Assembly (NCBI GenBank): GCA_964551645.1
Contig: CAZKDV010000004.1
Location: 1-55,221 of the forward strand
From: CAZKDV01 sp964551645
GTDB taxonomy: Bacteria > Bacteroidota > Bacteroidia > Bacteroidales > DTU049
Reading direction: 5' to 3'
Length of the DNA stretch: 55,221 nt
Under the pieces are notes generated by a model. The model had not been told where the DNA came from and searched no databases. It saw nothing but the letters and a program-made list of their open reading frames with translations. The position numbers and the translations under genes are program-made. Shown one piece after another: positions 9,368 to 17,824 of the stretch (position 1 is the stretch's first letter; every line of letters starts with the position of its first letter).

Positions 9368-9403
9368 CAATTTAAAAAATAAGAAATATTAAGATTAAAT
9401 AAT

Positions 9404-12400
9404 ATGAAAAAGTTAATAATAAACATCTTCGCTTTAATTGTAATAACGGCAACGGTTTATGCAGATAAGAATCCGGACGATAAGCTAGCTATGGTTGCTA
9501 AATCTACTGCTGCTGGTTGTTTGCCTGCATCTGCTCATATTGAATTAAAGATAAATAATGTTCGTGCAAGAATAAATACAGGTGGTGATATGTGGTGGGA
9601 CTTAGCCGGTTCAGCTTTGTATGAAATCCCTAAGGGTTCACAAAAACACTCAATGTTTTCTGCTTCTCTTTGGATTGGAGGCGTTGATGTTAACGGACAG
9701 TTGAAACTTGCTGCTTTAAGATACAGACAAGTAGGAAATGATTATTGGCCTGGTCCACTTTCTGTTGATGGAACGGCATCAATTGACCCAGAAACTTGTA
9801 TTAAATATGATAGACACTATGTAATATACAAACAAGAAGTAGAAGATTTTTTAGGCTGGAGAACAATGCCTGAATTATATCCTGATTATCAAGTGCCTCG
9901 TTCAATTATGGATTATCCTGCACACGGAGACCCAACAAGGAATGAAGCAAAATATTTAGCACCTTTCTTTGATGCAGATAATGACGGAGAGTATAATTGG
10001 GAAGCAGGAGATTATCCTTATTATGATTTGGATAATAGTCTTTGTCCATTATATCTTCAACATGGAGCAACCAGACAACCAACTATGGGTTCGGATCCGG
10101 AATACGGCACTCCGACAGAAAAAGGCGGTTTATTGACTGACCAAGTATTAAAAGGAGATCAAACGGTTTGGTGGGTATTTAACGATAAAGGAAATGTTCA
10201 CACAGAAACAGGCGGAGCTCCTATAGGTTTAGAAATTAGAGCGCAAGCATTTGCTTTTACAACTAATGATGAAATCAACAATATGACTTTTTATAGTTAT
10301 GAAATTATCAATCGTTCAACATATAGATTAACAGAAACATACTTTTCACAATGGGTTGATTCAGATATTGGATATGCTTTTGATGACTATATTGGTTGTG
10401 ATGTACAAAGAGGCTTGGGTTATAGCTATAATGGTAAGGCAATTGATGGTTCCGGAAAATTTGACCACTACGGAGAGCAACCACCTGCAATTGGAGTTGA
10501 CTTTTTTCAAGGTCCTTATATGGATTCTGACGGAATAGATAATCCAAAATATTCTCATGTAGTAAATCCTGAAACTGGAGATACTACTTTTGTTCAGCTT
10601 TGTGATGAAAGTATCAATGGTGTAAACTTCGGAAATGGTATTGTTGATGACGAACGCTTTGGTATGAGAAAATTTGTTTATCATAATAATACAGGTGGTT
10701 ATTGGGCTATGACTGACCCAAGTATTGCACCTGAATATTATAATATATTAAGAGGTATTTGGAAAGATGGAACAAGAATGTTATACGGAGGTAATGCACA
10801 CTTAAATTCAGGTGCTTACGGTCCAGAATGTGATTTTATGTTCCCCGGCGATACTGACCCATGCGATTGGGGTATTGGAGGAATTCCACCTAATGGACCA
10901 AGATATTGGACAGAAGAAGTTGCTGGAAACGAGCCTTACGACAGACGATTTATGCAATCAGCAGGACCATTTACACTTGAACCAGGAGCCGTAAATTATA
11001 TTACTGTTGGTATTCCTTGGGCTCGTGCTATAACTGGCGGTCCATGGGCTTCAGTTGAATTATTAAGATTAGTGGACGACAAATGCCAAAGACTATTTGA
11101 TAACTGCTTTAGAGTTGTTGACGGACCTGATGCTCCAGACTTAGTTATTCGCGAACTTGATAAAGAAATTATTATATATTTGACTAACAAACCAAATAGT
11201 AATAATTATAATGAAAAATATGAAGAATTTGACCCTTCAATTGTTTCTCCTGATTCATTAGTTGGAGAAGAAAGATATGATTCTATTTATAGATTTGAAG
11301 GATACCAAATTTTCCAATTAAAAGATCCTACAGTTTCAGCTGTTGATGTACACAATCCAGACTTAGTAAGATTAGTTGCTCAGTGCGATGTTAAAAATGG
11401 AGTTTCACGATTAATTAATTTTTATTATTCCGAAGATTTAGCTGCTGTTATACCTATTGAAGAGGTTGATGGTGCAGATGCCGGAATTGTTAAATCATTC
11501 AGAGTTCTTGAAGATAAATTTGCAACTGGTGATAAACGCTTAGTAAACAACAAAAAATATTATTTCATGGCTTTAGCTTATGGTTATAATGAATATGAAA
11601 GATATTCGCAAGACCCAGCGTATCAAGTTGCCGGAGAAGCAAGTTTGTTTGGGCAACAAAGACCATATCTAGCTGGTAGAAAGAATATTGATGTTTATAC
11701 TGCAATTCCTCATAAAACTGAACCATTATCAGGAGGAACGGTTATTAATGCTAACTATGGAGCAGGACCACAAATCACAAGAATTGAAGGAAATGGAAAC
11801 GGAAATTTAGTTCTTGAGCTAACAAAAGAATCTATAGATGAAATTGTTAAAAATGGTATGGCAGAAAGAGTAACTTATAAAAACAATAGAGGTCCATTAA
11901 ACATTCAGGTTATTGATCCATTGAAAGTTAAACCTGCTAAATATATAGTGAAATTTAATGTTGATGGAGATATTAATGATGCTACTTGGACAATGCACGA
12001 GCTTGATGCAAGTGATAATATTGTAGCATCATATCATTCTGATAAATCTATAAGTGTAGGAAGTGAACAATTATTCTTAGATCTTGGAATATCTTTATCA
12101 ATACAGCAAAGTTCAAAACCCGGAGATCTTGAGCATGAAACAAATGGATTGTTGGAATCATCAATAGTATATGCTGATAGCTCTAAGAGATGGTTGTCAG
12201 GTCTTCCGAATATTGATGGACCAGGCCCGTTTAACTGGATACGCTCCGGAACAACTTATGATAGAGATGATCCAAACAATAATGATTACGAATTTAACGA
12301 AACTACACTATCGTGGTTAGACCCTGATCAACATTATGAAAAAATATTGGGAGGTACTTGGGCTCCTTATCGTATGGCATCAAGATTTGAGCATGGACCT

Positions 12401-13459
12401 GCAAGAGGATTATTGCATAGCTTAAGCCGTCTTGACGATGTTCATAGCATAGATGTTGTATTTACGCCCGATAAGTCTAAATGGACTAGATGCCCGGTAA
12501 TTGAAACAGGTGAAGATAGATTGCTATCAGAAGGTGGAGCGGCAAAATTTGAGTTGAGAAAACATGCTTCAATTGATAAAGATGGCAAAACAGGAACCGC
12601 AGAAGCTAATTATGACAACAGAACAGTAGGTATGGGTTGGTTCCCTGGGTATGCAATCAATATTGAAACTGGCGAAAGAATGAATATGATGTATGGAGAA
12701 GATAGTTGGTTAGCCGGAGAAAACGGAAATGACATGATGTTTAACCCAACTTCAAGATATACAGGTTTAAATACTTATTTCTTTGGTGGAAAACATTTCT
12801 TGTACATTTTTGGAAACTTTAAAACTGCTAATTTAGACTTGTCACCAGCTTATGACGAAGGTGCATGGACACATGATAAATTAACTTCAGGTGGAACTGT
12901 GGAAATGAGAAATCTATATCGCTCTATTATGTGGGTAAGTGTTCCTATGGCATTGTCAGATGAAGAATGGTTATCTAATGAAGCAAGAGTACGCATCAGG
13001 GTTTCTCGCCCATATTCAAGATATTATTCTTCCTCTCCTTTGGTTAGTACTAAGAATCCACAAAATAATAATTGGCCAATGTATGAGTTTAATACTTTTG
13101 ATTTAGCAACAACTACAAGCGACTTGCCAACAGCTAAAACTGCTCTTGATTTAATTAATGTAGTGCCAAATCCATACTACTCATATAGTGATTATGAAAT
13201 GACTCAGTTGGACAACTTGGTTAAAATAACTAATTTGCCTCCTAAGTGTACTGTGTCAATTTTTACTGTTAGCGGTACTATGATTAGACAATTTACTAAG
13301 GACGACCCAACAACAATTATTGAGTGGGATTTGAAAAATTATGCAGGAATACCAATTTCAGGAGGAATGTATTTGATACATATTGATGTTCCAGGCGTTG
13401 GAGAAAAAACTGTGAAATGGTTCGGTTCATTACGACCACTTGATTTAAATGCATTTTAA
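9404..13459 (+). CDS. Large secreted protein with T9SS type A-like C-terminal domain ('LWIGG' family)
   Basis: 1351 residues with a signal peptide to about residue 20 ('IFALIVITATVYA'). The N-terminal region has a recognisable block, 'NTGGDMWWDL' at 58-67, 'YEIPKG' at 73-78, 'SLWIGG' at 88-93 and 'YWPGPL' at 114-119, which I recall from other Bacteroidota surface proteins of unknown role. A calcium-loop-like segment ('DADNDGEYNWEAGDYP') lies near 190. The last 105 residues form an Ig-like sorting domain ('VVPNPYYSYSDYE', 'VKITNLPPKCTVSIFT', 'ISGGMYLIHIDV') ending in a KWFG..RP.DL..F tail. It lies mid-operon between the TonB receptor and the PorV-like barrel. Export by T9SS is supported by the C-terminus; the biochemical activity is unknown. 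Confidence 0.75.
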   Translation: MKKLIINIFALIVITATVYADKNPDDKLAMVAKSTAAGCLPASAHIELKINNVRARINTGGDMWWDLAGSALYEIPKGSQKHSMFSASLWIGGVDVNGQLKLAALRYRQVGNDYWPGPLSVDGTASIDPETCIKYDRHYVIYKQEVEDFLGWRTMPELYPDYQVPRSIMDYPAHGDPTRNEAKYLAPFFDADNDGEYNWEAGDYPYYDLDNSLCPLYLQHGATRQPTMGSDPEYGTPTEKGGLLTDQVLKGDQTVWWVFNDKGNVHTETGGAPIGLEIRAQAFAFTTNDEINNMTFYSYEIINRSTYRLTETYFSQWVDSDIGYAFDDYIGCDVQRGLGYSYNGKAIDGSGKFDHYGEQPPAIGVDFFQGPYMDSDGIDNPKYSHVVNPETGDTTFVQLCDESINGVNFGNGIVDDERFGMRKFVYHNNTGGYWAMTDPSIAPEYYNILRGIWKDGTRMLYGGNAHLNSGAYGPECDFMFPGDTDPCDWGIGGIPPNGPRYWTEEVAGNEPYDRRFMQSAGPFTLEPGAVNYITVGIPWARAITGGPWASVELLRLVDDKCQRLFDNCFRVVDGPDAPDLVIRELDKEIIIYLTNKPNSNNYNEKYEEFDPSIVSPDSLVGEERYDSIYRFEGYQIFQLKDPTVSAVDVHNPDLVRLVAQCDVKNGVSRLINFYYSEDLAAVIPIEEVDGADAGIVKSFRVLEDKFATGDKRLVNNKKYYFMALAYGYNEYERYSQDPAYQVAGEASLFGQQRPYLAGRKNIDVYTAIPHKTEPLSGGTVINANYGAGPQITRIEGNGNGNLVLELTKESIDEIVKNGMAERVTYKNNRGPLNIQVIDPLKVKPAKYIVKFNVDGDINDATWTMHELDASDNIVASYHSDKSISVGSEQLFLDLGISLSIQQSSKPGDLEHETNGLLESSIVYADSSKRWLSGLPNIDGPGPFNWIRSGTTYDRDDPNNNDYEFNETTLSWLDPDQHYEKILGGTWAPYRMASRFEHGPARGLLHSLSRLDDVHSIDVVFTPDKSKWTRCPVIETGEDRLLSEGGAAKFELRKHASIDKDGKTGTAEANYDNRTVGMGWFPGYAINIETGERMNMMYGEDSWLAGENGNDMMFNPTSRYTGLNTYFFGGKHFLYIFGNFKTANLDLSPAYDEGAWTHDKLTSGGTVEMRNLYRSIMWVSVPMALSDEEWLSNEARVRIRVSRPYSRYYSSSPLVSTKNPQNNNWPMYEFNTFDLATTTSDLPTAKTALDLINVVPNPYYSYSDYEMTQLDNLVKITNLPPKCTVSIFTVSGTMIRQFTKDDPTTIIEWDLKNYAGIPISGGMYLIHIDVPGVGEKTVKWFGSLRPLDLNAF

Positions 13460-13481
13460 TAAAATTAAAAATAATAATTCT

Positions 13482-14537
13482 ATGAAAAAAAGTATAAGTA
13501 TCATAATAGCAAGTATCTTTCTGCTAATGTCATTCTCGACCTTTGCAGGTAATAAGGACAGAGCAGGGCAGGGAGGTAGCTCAGAGTTATTAATTATGCC
13601 CTATGCAAGAAGTAGTGGTTGGGCAAGTTCTAATACATCTAATATCAGAGGCTTAGAAGCAATGTACTTAAATGTTGCCGGAACTGCTTTTACTCAAAAA
13701 ACTGAAGTAATATTTGCACACACCGACTGGCTAAAAGGTTCAGGTGTATCAATAAATTCATTTGGACTAACTCAAAGAGTTGGCGAAACAGGAGTGATTG
13801 GTATAGGAGTGATGAGTATGACATTCGGAGAAATTGATATTACAACAGTTAATCAACCCGAAGGAGGAATAGGTAAATTTCGTCCAAGTTTGATGAATAT
13901 CGGACTTTCTTATGCAAAAGCTTTCTCAAATAGTATATACGGAGGTATGGTTTTGAGAATCATAAATGAGTCAATAGCCGATAACTCAGCTCAAGGAATT
14001 GCGATAGATGCAGGTATTCAGTATGTTACTGGCGATAATGACCAAATAAAATTTGGAATCGCTTTACGGAATGTTGGACCTTCAATGAGGTTTAACGGAG
14101 ACGGATTGTCTTTTAGAGGAAATGTTATAGGCTCCGGTAATCAATTAACCGTAGAGCATAGATCGGCAAAGTTTGAACTACCATCTTTGTTGAATATTGG
14201 AGCTTCTTATGACTTCTTTTTAACAGAAAATCAAGAGCATATACTTACTGCATCTGGTACTTTTACCTCAAATTCATTCGAAAAAGATAATTTTAGCATA
14301 GGAGTTGAATATGATTTCAAAAAAATATTCTACTTAAGAGCTGGCTATCACTATGAAGACGGTATTTTTGAGGCAATGCCAAAAAGAACAACTGCATATA
14401 TAGGACCTACAGCAGGTTTTTCATTGCAAATACCTACTAATAAAGAAAATGGTTCTTTTATTTCTTTAGATTATTCTTATCGTGCAACTAATCCTTATCA
14501 AGGAATTCATACCATAGGTGCAAGAATTAGTATGTAA
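13482..14537 (+). CDS. PorV/PorQ-like outer-membrane beta-barrel protein
   Basis: 351 residues from the ATG at 13482. An in-frame ATG at 13449 overlaps the upstream gene and would put 11 polar residues ahead of a perfect signal peptide ('SIIIASIFLLMSFSTFA'), so the inner start is chosen. The mature protein begins 'GNKDRAGQGGSSELLIMPYA', the 'aGq.g...L.i...aR..gm' opening of the PorV/PorQ (UPF0164) family, with 'GLEAMYLNVAGTAF' after it and alternating barrel strands to the end ('IHTIGARISM'). PorV is the T9SS shuttle that carries CTD-bearing cargo; PorQ-like members are less understood. Being the last gene after a CTD cargo protein suggests a dedicated partner for that cargo, which is inference. 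Confidence 0.78.
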   Translation: MKKSISIIIASIFLLMSFSTFAGNKDRAGQGGSSELLIMPYARSSGWASSNTSNIRGLEAMYLNVAGTAFTQKTEVIFAHTDWLKGSGVSINSFGLTQRVGETGVIGIGVMSMTFGEIDITTVNQPEGGIGKFRPSLMNIGLSYAKAFSNSIYGGMVLRIINESIADNSAQGIAIDAGIQYVTGDNDQIKFGIALRNVGPSMRFNGDGLSFRGNVIGSGNQLTVEHRSAKFELPSLLNIGASYDFFLTENQEHILTASGTFTSNSFEKDNFSIGVEYDFKKIFYLRAGYHYEDGIFEAMPKRTTAYIGPTAGFSLQIPTNKENGSFISLDYSYRATNPYQGIHTIGARISM

Positions 14538-14563
14538 AACACTTTTACGACTACATAGATTAG

Positions 14564-14594
14564 AGGTTCTTCATTAATGAAGAACCTTTTTTTT
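14564..14594 (+). terminator. Intrinsic terminator of the TonB/T9SS/PorV operon
   Basis: AGGTTCTTCATT and its exact complement AATGAAGAACCT form a perfect 24-base palindrome at 14564-14587, followed by a run of eight T. It is 26 bases past the stop at 14537. The roughly 200 bases between here and the next terminator hold no gene I can support. Confidence 0.85.
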
Positions 14595-14803
14595 ATATAA
14601 ATGTTTTAATAGTTTATGAAATGTTTTATTTTTAACTAGGATAAATTGCCTAATCATCGCTTATCTAAGCTTTAAATCCTTCATTTAGTAATTTTGTTCA
14701 ATTGAGGAAAAATGTGCGTTATTTGGCGTTTAAAACAACTTTTTTGTTAAATGTATGTCGTTTGATGATATTTTGCGAATATTGCAACGGGAAATTTTGT
14801 TAT

Positions 14804-14842
14804 AAAAAACATTACCCCGGATTTTTATCCGAGATAATGTTT
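14804..14842 (-). terminator. Intrinsic terminator of the lipoprotein gene
   Basis: Read on the reverse strand, AAACATTA pairs with TAATGTTT across an inner CGGAT/ATCCG stem with a small internal bulge, and a T-run follows (the A-run at 14804-14809 on the forward strand). It starts 31 bases past the stop of the gene ending at 14873. Confidence 0.75.
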
Positions 14843-14872
14843 AATAAAATTGTCAAACGAAAAATATGCAGA

Positions 14873-15724
14873 TTATTGAGGGATAGTTACAACATAGCTT
14901 AAACCCTTATAGCTTACAATAAATTTATTGTCGCATGTGCCGTCTCCGTAATCAATAAATATTTCTTCTTTCTTTGATGTAATTGTTTGTTTGCCGGCAA
15001 CTATACGCCATTCGCAACTCATGTCGATATGGATTGCTTCGGTAATTTCGATGCTGTATTCTTCGTCTGCTGCCGTAATGCCGTTTTGTGTTCCCGTAAT
15101 TTTATACTCATCATCAGAAGCAGTAATGGTTTCTTCGCCTTTTATCCACTCAATTGTGCGATTGCTCGACCATTGCGTTACGCTGTTGTTTTCGGGATTT
15201 GTGATTTTTCCGTTTTTAACCTGAAAATTGTATGATAAAAAATTGTCGCTGTTTAGTCCGTTGTTGGTTATGGTGTTTGTTCCTTCAACTCCAAAGTCGC
15301 TAACCGAATAATTTTCCAATCCGACTGTGATAATACTGCCCGTTTCTTTAAACCAATTTGTTGCATTAATCATAATTTTGCCTTTTCTTAGTTTTCCGTC
15401 ATTTCCTAAGCAGCCTTCGCCAAAATCGACAGTAATATCTTTTGGAAATGTTGTTAAGTCAAAAGGTTCGATTGTAATTAAAGCACAAAAATTATTTGAT
15501 GAAGCAAGATTTTTGCCTCCTTCCACTGAATCCTTGGCAGATAAAGTAGCACTTTGGGCTTGGTCGAAAACATCGCTGAAAAATGCTTCGGCAGTAGAAT
15601 TGCTTAAAGCTATATTTTTGGCAGTTTCGGGAGAAATAATTGTAGGCTTCTCAGTATCACACGATTGCAATACGAAGAAAGTTAAAGCAATGCTTGTTAA
15701 AAATAATAATCTCATTGTTTTCAT
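14873..15724 (-). CDS. Lipoprotein of unknown function
   Basis: 283 residues with a lipoprotein signal peptide: hydrophobic 'LLFLTSIALTFFV', then the lipobox LQSC with the lipidated cysteine at residue 22. The mature part is beta-rich and acidic ('DITVDFGEGCLGNDGKLRKG', 'GTNTITNNGLNSDNFLSYNF') and resembles secreted Bacteroidota lipoproteins that alternate strands and 'tvDFG.GC' turns. Two 'EEYSI'/'DDEYKI' segments look like an internal repeat. I cannot name a function. It appears to be a single-gene transcript, with a -7 box at 15753-15760 and a terminator at 14804-14842. Confidence 0.7.
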   Translation of the reverse strand: MKTMRLLFLTSIALTFFVLQSCDTEKPTIISPETAKNIALSNSTAEAFFSDVFDQAQSATLSAKDSVEGGKNLASSNNFCALITIEPFDLTTFPKDITVDFGEGCLGNDGKLRKGKIMINATNWFKETGSIITVGLENYSVSDFGVEGTNTITNNGLNSDNFLSYNFQVKNGKITNPENNSVTQWSSNRTIEWIKGEETITASDDEYKITGTQNGITAADEEYSIEITEAIHIDMSCEWRIVAGKQTITSKKEEIFIDYGDGTCDNKFIVSYKGLSYVVTIPQ

Positions 15725-15752
15725 GTTATTGGATTTTATGATTTATGTTATG

Positions 15753-15760
15753 CAAAATTA
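15753..15760 (-). promoter_or_regulatory. Bacteroidota -7 box for the lipoprotein gene
   Basis: The reverse strand reads TAATTTTG, 29 bases before the ATG at 15724, which places it between that gene and the stop of ruvB at 15775. Confidence 0.45.
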
Positions 15761-15774
15761 AAGAAAGTTTTTAC

Positions 15775-16800
15775 TCAAAACAAATCTCCTATTATATTAT
15801 TTTGTGTTTTCCCCAAGTGTTTATATGCCAATGGTGTTGTTAGTCTTCCTCTTGGCGTTCTTGTCAAAAATCCTTGTTGTATCAAAAAAGGCTCATACAC
15901 TTCTTCTATTGTGCCTGCGTCTTCGCCCACGGCTGTTGATATAGTGTTTAGCCCTACGGGTCCTCCGTTAAATTTTTCTATTATTGTCAATAATATTTTA
16001 TTGTCCATTTCGTCCAATCCGTACACATCTACATTTAGTGAGCTTAAAGATTTTTGTGTTATTTCTATATTTATTTTTCCGTCTCCGTCTATTTGTGCAA
16101 AATCTCTAATTCTTCTTAATAATAGGTTTGCAATTCTTGGTGTTCCGCGGCTTCTTTTCGCAATTTCTGTTGCTGCTTCTTCTGATATTGGTATTTGCAA
16201 TATTTTTGCTGATCGTTTAATAATTCCTTTCAGCACATCGGCAGTATAATATGCAAGTCGCGAATTAATTCCGAATCGAGACCTCAGAGGGGCTGTAAGC
16301 AATCCGCTACGGGTTGTTGCCCCAATCAGCGTAAAAGGGTTAATTTTTATTTGTATGCTTTTGGCACTTGGTCCTGTGTCTATCATAATGTCGATGCGAT
16401 AATCTTCCATTGCCGAATACAGATATTCTTCCACCACAGAACTTAGTCGGTGAATTTCGTCAATAAACAGCACATCGTTGGCTTGCAGATTTGACAGTAG
16501 TCCTGCAAGGTCACCCGGCTTGTCAATTACCGGTCCCGAAGTGATTTTAATTCCTACATTTAATTCATTTGCAATAATGTGCGATAGCGTTGTTTTTCCA
16601 AGTCCGGGAGGTCCGTGCAACAAAACATGGTCGAGGGCTTCGCCTCTCATTACTGCTGCTTTCACAAAAACTTTAAGATTTTCGATAATATTTGCTTGCC
16701 CTTGAAAGTCGTCAAACCTGAGCGGTCGCAGTGCTTTTTCATATTCTTTTTCAGCTTGCGACAGATTATTTTGCTCCGGATTTAGTAGGTCGTTTGTCAT
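15775..16800 (-). CDS. ruvB: Holliday junction branch-migration helicase RuvB
   Basis: 341 residues, the usual length. RuvB is the hexameric AAA+ motor that with RuvA drives branch migration of Holliday junctions. Seen in order: the N-terminal 'LRPLRFDDFQGQ', Walker A 'GPPGLGKTT' at 63-71, Walker B 'DVLFIDEIH' with D114/E115, sensor 'LIGATTRSGLLTAPLRSRFG', and the winged-helix C-terminal domain ending 'QQGFLTRTPRGRLTT..AY.HLG'. ruvA and ruvC are not in this window. It follows the phosphatase gene with a 5-base gap on the same strand, so the two are probably one transcript. Confidence 0.97.
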   Translation of the reverse strand: MTNDLLNPEQNNLSQAEKEYEKALRPLRFDDFQGQANIIENLKVFVKAAVMRGEALDHVLLHGPPGLGKTTLSHIIANELNVGIKITSGPVIDKPGDLAGLLSNLQANDVLFIDEIHRLSSVVEEYLYSAMEDYRIDIMIDTGPSAKSIQIKINPFTLIGATTRSGLLTAPLRSRFGINSRLAYYTADVLKGIIKRSAKILQIPISEEAATEIAKRSRGTPRIANLLLRRIRDFAQIDGDGKINIEITQKSLSSLNVDVYGLDEMDNKILLTIIEKFNGGPVGLNTISTAVGEDAGTIEEVYEPFLIQQGFLTRTPRGRLTTPLAYKHLGKTQNNIIGDLF

Positions 16801-16805
16801 TTTTC

Positions 16806-17618
16806 TTAAAATCCCTGTAGTTTTGATTTTCTAATTGAATCTTTTTTGCTTTCAGCTTGTGCATAATCGTAGTTGTAAATAGCACCCTCCCAGTCGCCAT
16901 AGGTGGTGTTGGGCAGCATGATATACTTAAAACCAAAATCATTTTGCAAACTGTCAATTATTCTAATTCTCTCTTCAACGCCTTTATTTTCGGTGAAATT
17001 GAAAAAGTCGTTCACATTGTCTCCAACCAGCAATATGATGTCATGCGTTTCTTGAATTTTTTTGCGTCTGTTTTCTTTGCACAATTCGGCTGTTTGCAAC
17101 ATCAAGTGTTTATCTTCAACTTGTGGAAAACCCAAGTTGGCAAGGTTTTTAGCTGTAGCTTCGTTGAGCTTGGCTTTGCGGTTGCTAACATAAAATATGT
17201 CAATATTTTTTGATTGAACATATTGCATAAACTCAACAGCACCGGGCATTGGTTTTGCATTGGCTTGCATACACCATTCATCCCATTTGGTAGGATATTG
17301 AAAGTTTTCGAGTATGGCTTGAGCCTGATAGGGGCTATTGTCTAACATAGTGTCGTCAATGTCAACCACTACTGCCATCTGCTTTGAGCCTTTATGTTCT
17401 CTGATTGCCTTTTCAACCGCCAATTTTCCCATTGCAAATGCTTGATAGCACAAGGCTCTCATTTCGGCTGATTGTTGTTGATACAAAATTGCAAGTTCTT
17501 GATAATAAGTTGGATGTGTTTTGTCATGGGCTTTACAACAATCTTTGGCTTTGTTGTTAGTGCAAGCTGCTACAAGTATAAAAGATGAAAAAACAATAAT
17601 AAAAAACCTATTCCTCAT
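16806..17618 (-). CDS. HAD acid phosphatase / 5'-nucleotidase, lipoprotein e(P4) family
   Basis: 270 residues. Lipoprotein signal 'FSSFILVAAC' with the lipid cysteine at residue 19. The HAD motif I is 'VVVDIDDTMLDNSPY' with D86 and D88, the nucleophile pair of class C acid phosphatases; 'FYVSNRKAKLNEAT' is motif II, and 'ILLVGDNVNDF' holds the motif IV acidic pair. In Haemophilus the P4 protein dephosphorylates NMN and nucleotides at the outer membrane so that nucleosides can be taken up; the same role is likely here. It lies 5 bases upstream of ruvB, a pairing with no obvious functional reason. Confidence 0.9.
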   Translation of the reverse strand: MRNRFFIIVFSSFILVAACTNNKAKDCCKAHDKTHPTYYQELAILYQQQSAEMRALCYQAFAMGKLAVEKAIREHKGSKQMAVVVDIDDTMLDNSPYQAQAILENFQYPTKWDEWCMQANAKPMPGAVEFMQYVQSKNIDIFYVSNRKAKLNEATAKNLANLGFPQVEDKHLMLQTAELCKENRRKKIQETHDIILLVGDNVNDFFNFTENKGVEERIRIIDSLQNDFGFKYIMLPNTTYGDWEGAIYNYDYAQAESKKDSIRKSKLQGF

Positions 17619-17628
17619 GTTTTTTTTA

Positions 17629-17636
17629 CAAAACTA
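17629..17636 (-). promoter_or_regulatory. Possible -7 box for the e(P4)-ruvB transcript
   Basis: The reverse strand reads TAGTTTTG, matching TAnnTTTG, only 11 bases before the ATG at 17618. The leader would be nearly absent, so this assignment is weak. Confidence 0.3.
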
Positions 17637-17799
17637 TACAAAAATTTTTGGATTGCGTTTTTTTTTAATATAAACTTTAACTATTGTAATAGATAATAAA
17701 TTGTTGTTGGTATCAAAAAGGGATTTTTACAGATATATTTCATTGTGAATGGAGTATTAAAAGTACAGTTTTGTGGCATAATGTTAAGTATATAATTTG

Positions 17800-17807
17800 T
17801 AACTTTG
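17800..17807 (+). promoter_or_regulatory. Bacteroidota -7 box for the carboxyltransferase gene
   Basis: TAACTTTG is 17 bases before the ATG at 17825. It falls inside the upstream extension of the open frame (from the TTG at 17771), which supports choosing the ATG at 17825 as the start. Confidence 0.5.
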
Positions 17808-17824
17808 TAAAAACTATTTTAACT

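Noticed and set aside
13449..13481. Upstream ATG for the PorV-like gene
   Set aside because: It overlaps the preceding gene and would bury the signal peptide behind 11 polar residues.
14702..14902. 66-residue open frame on the forward strand
   Set aside because: It runs across the reverse-strand terminator and into the end of the lipoprotein gene and has no promoter box or family resemblance.
15000..15761. Forward-strand open frames opposite the lipoprotein gene
   Set aside because: They are antisense shadows; the reverse strand has a clear signal peptide, lipobox, promoter box and terminator.
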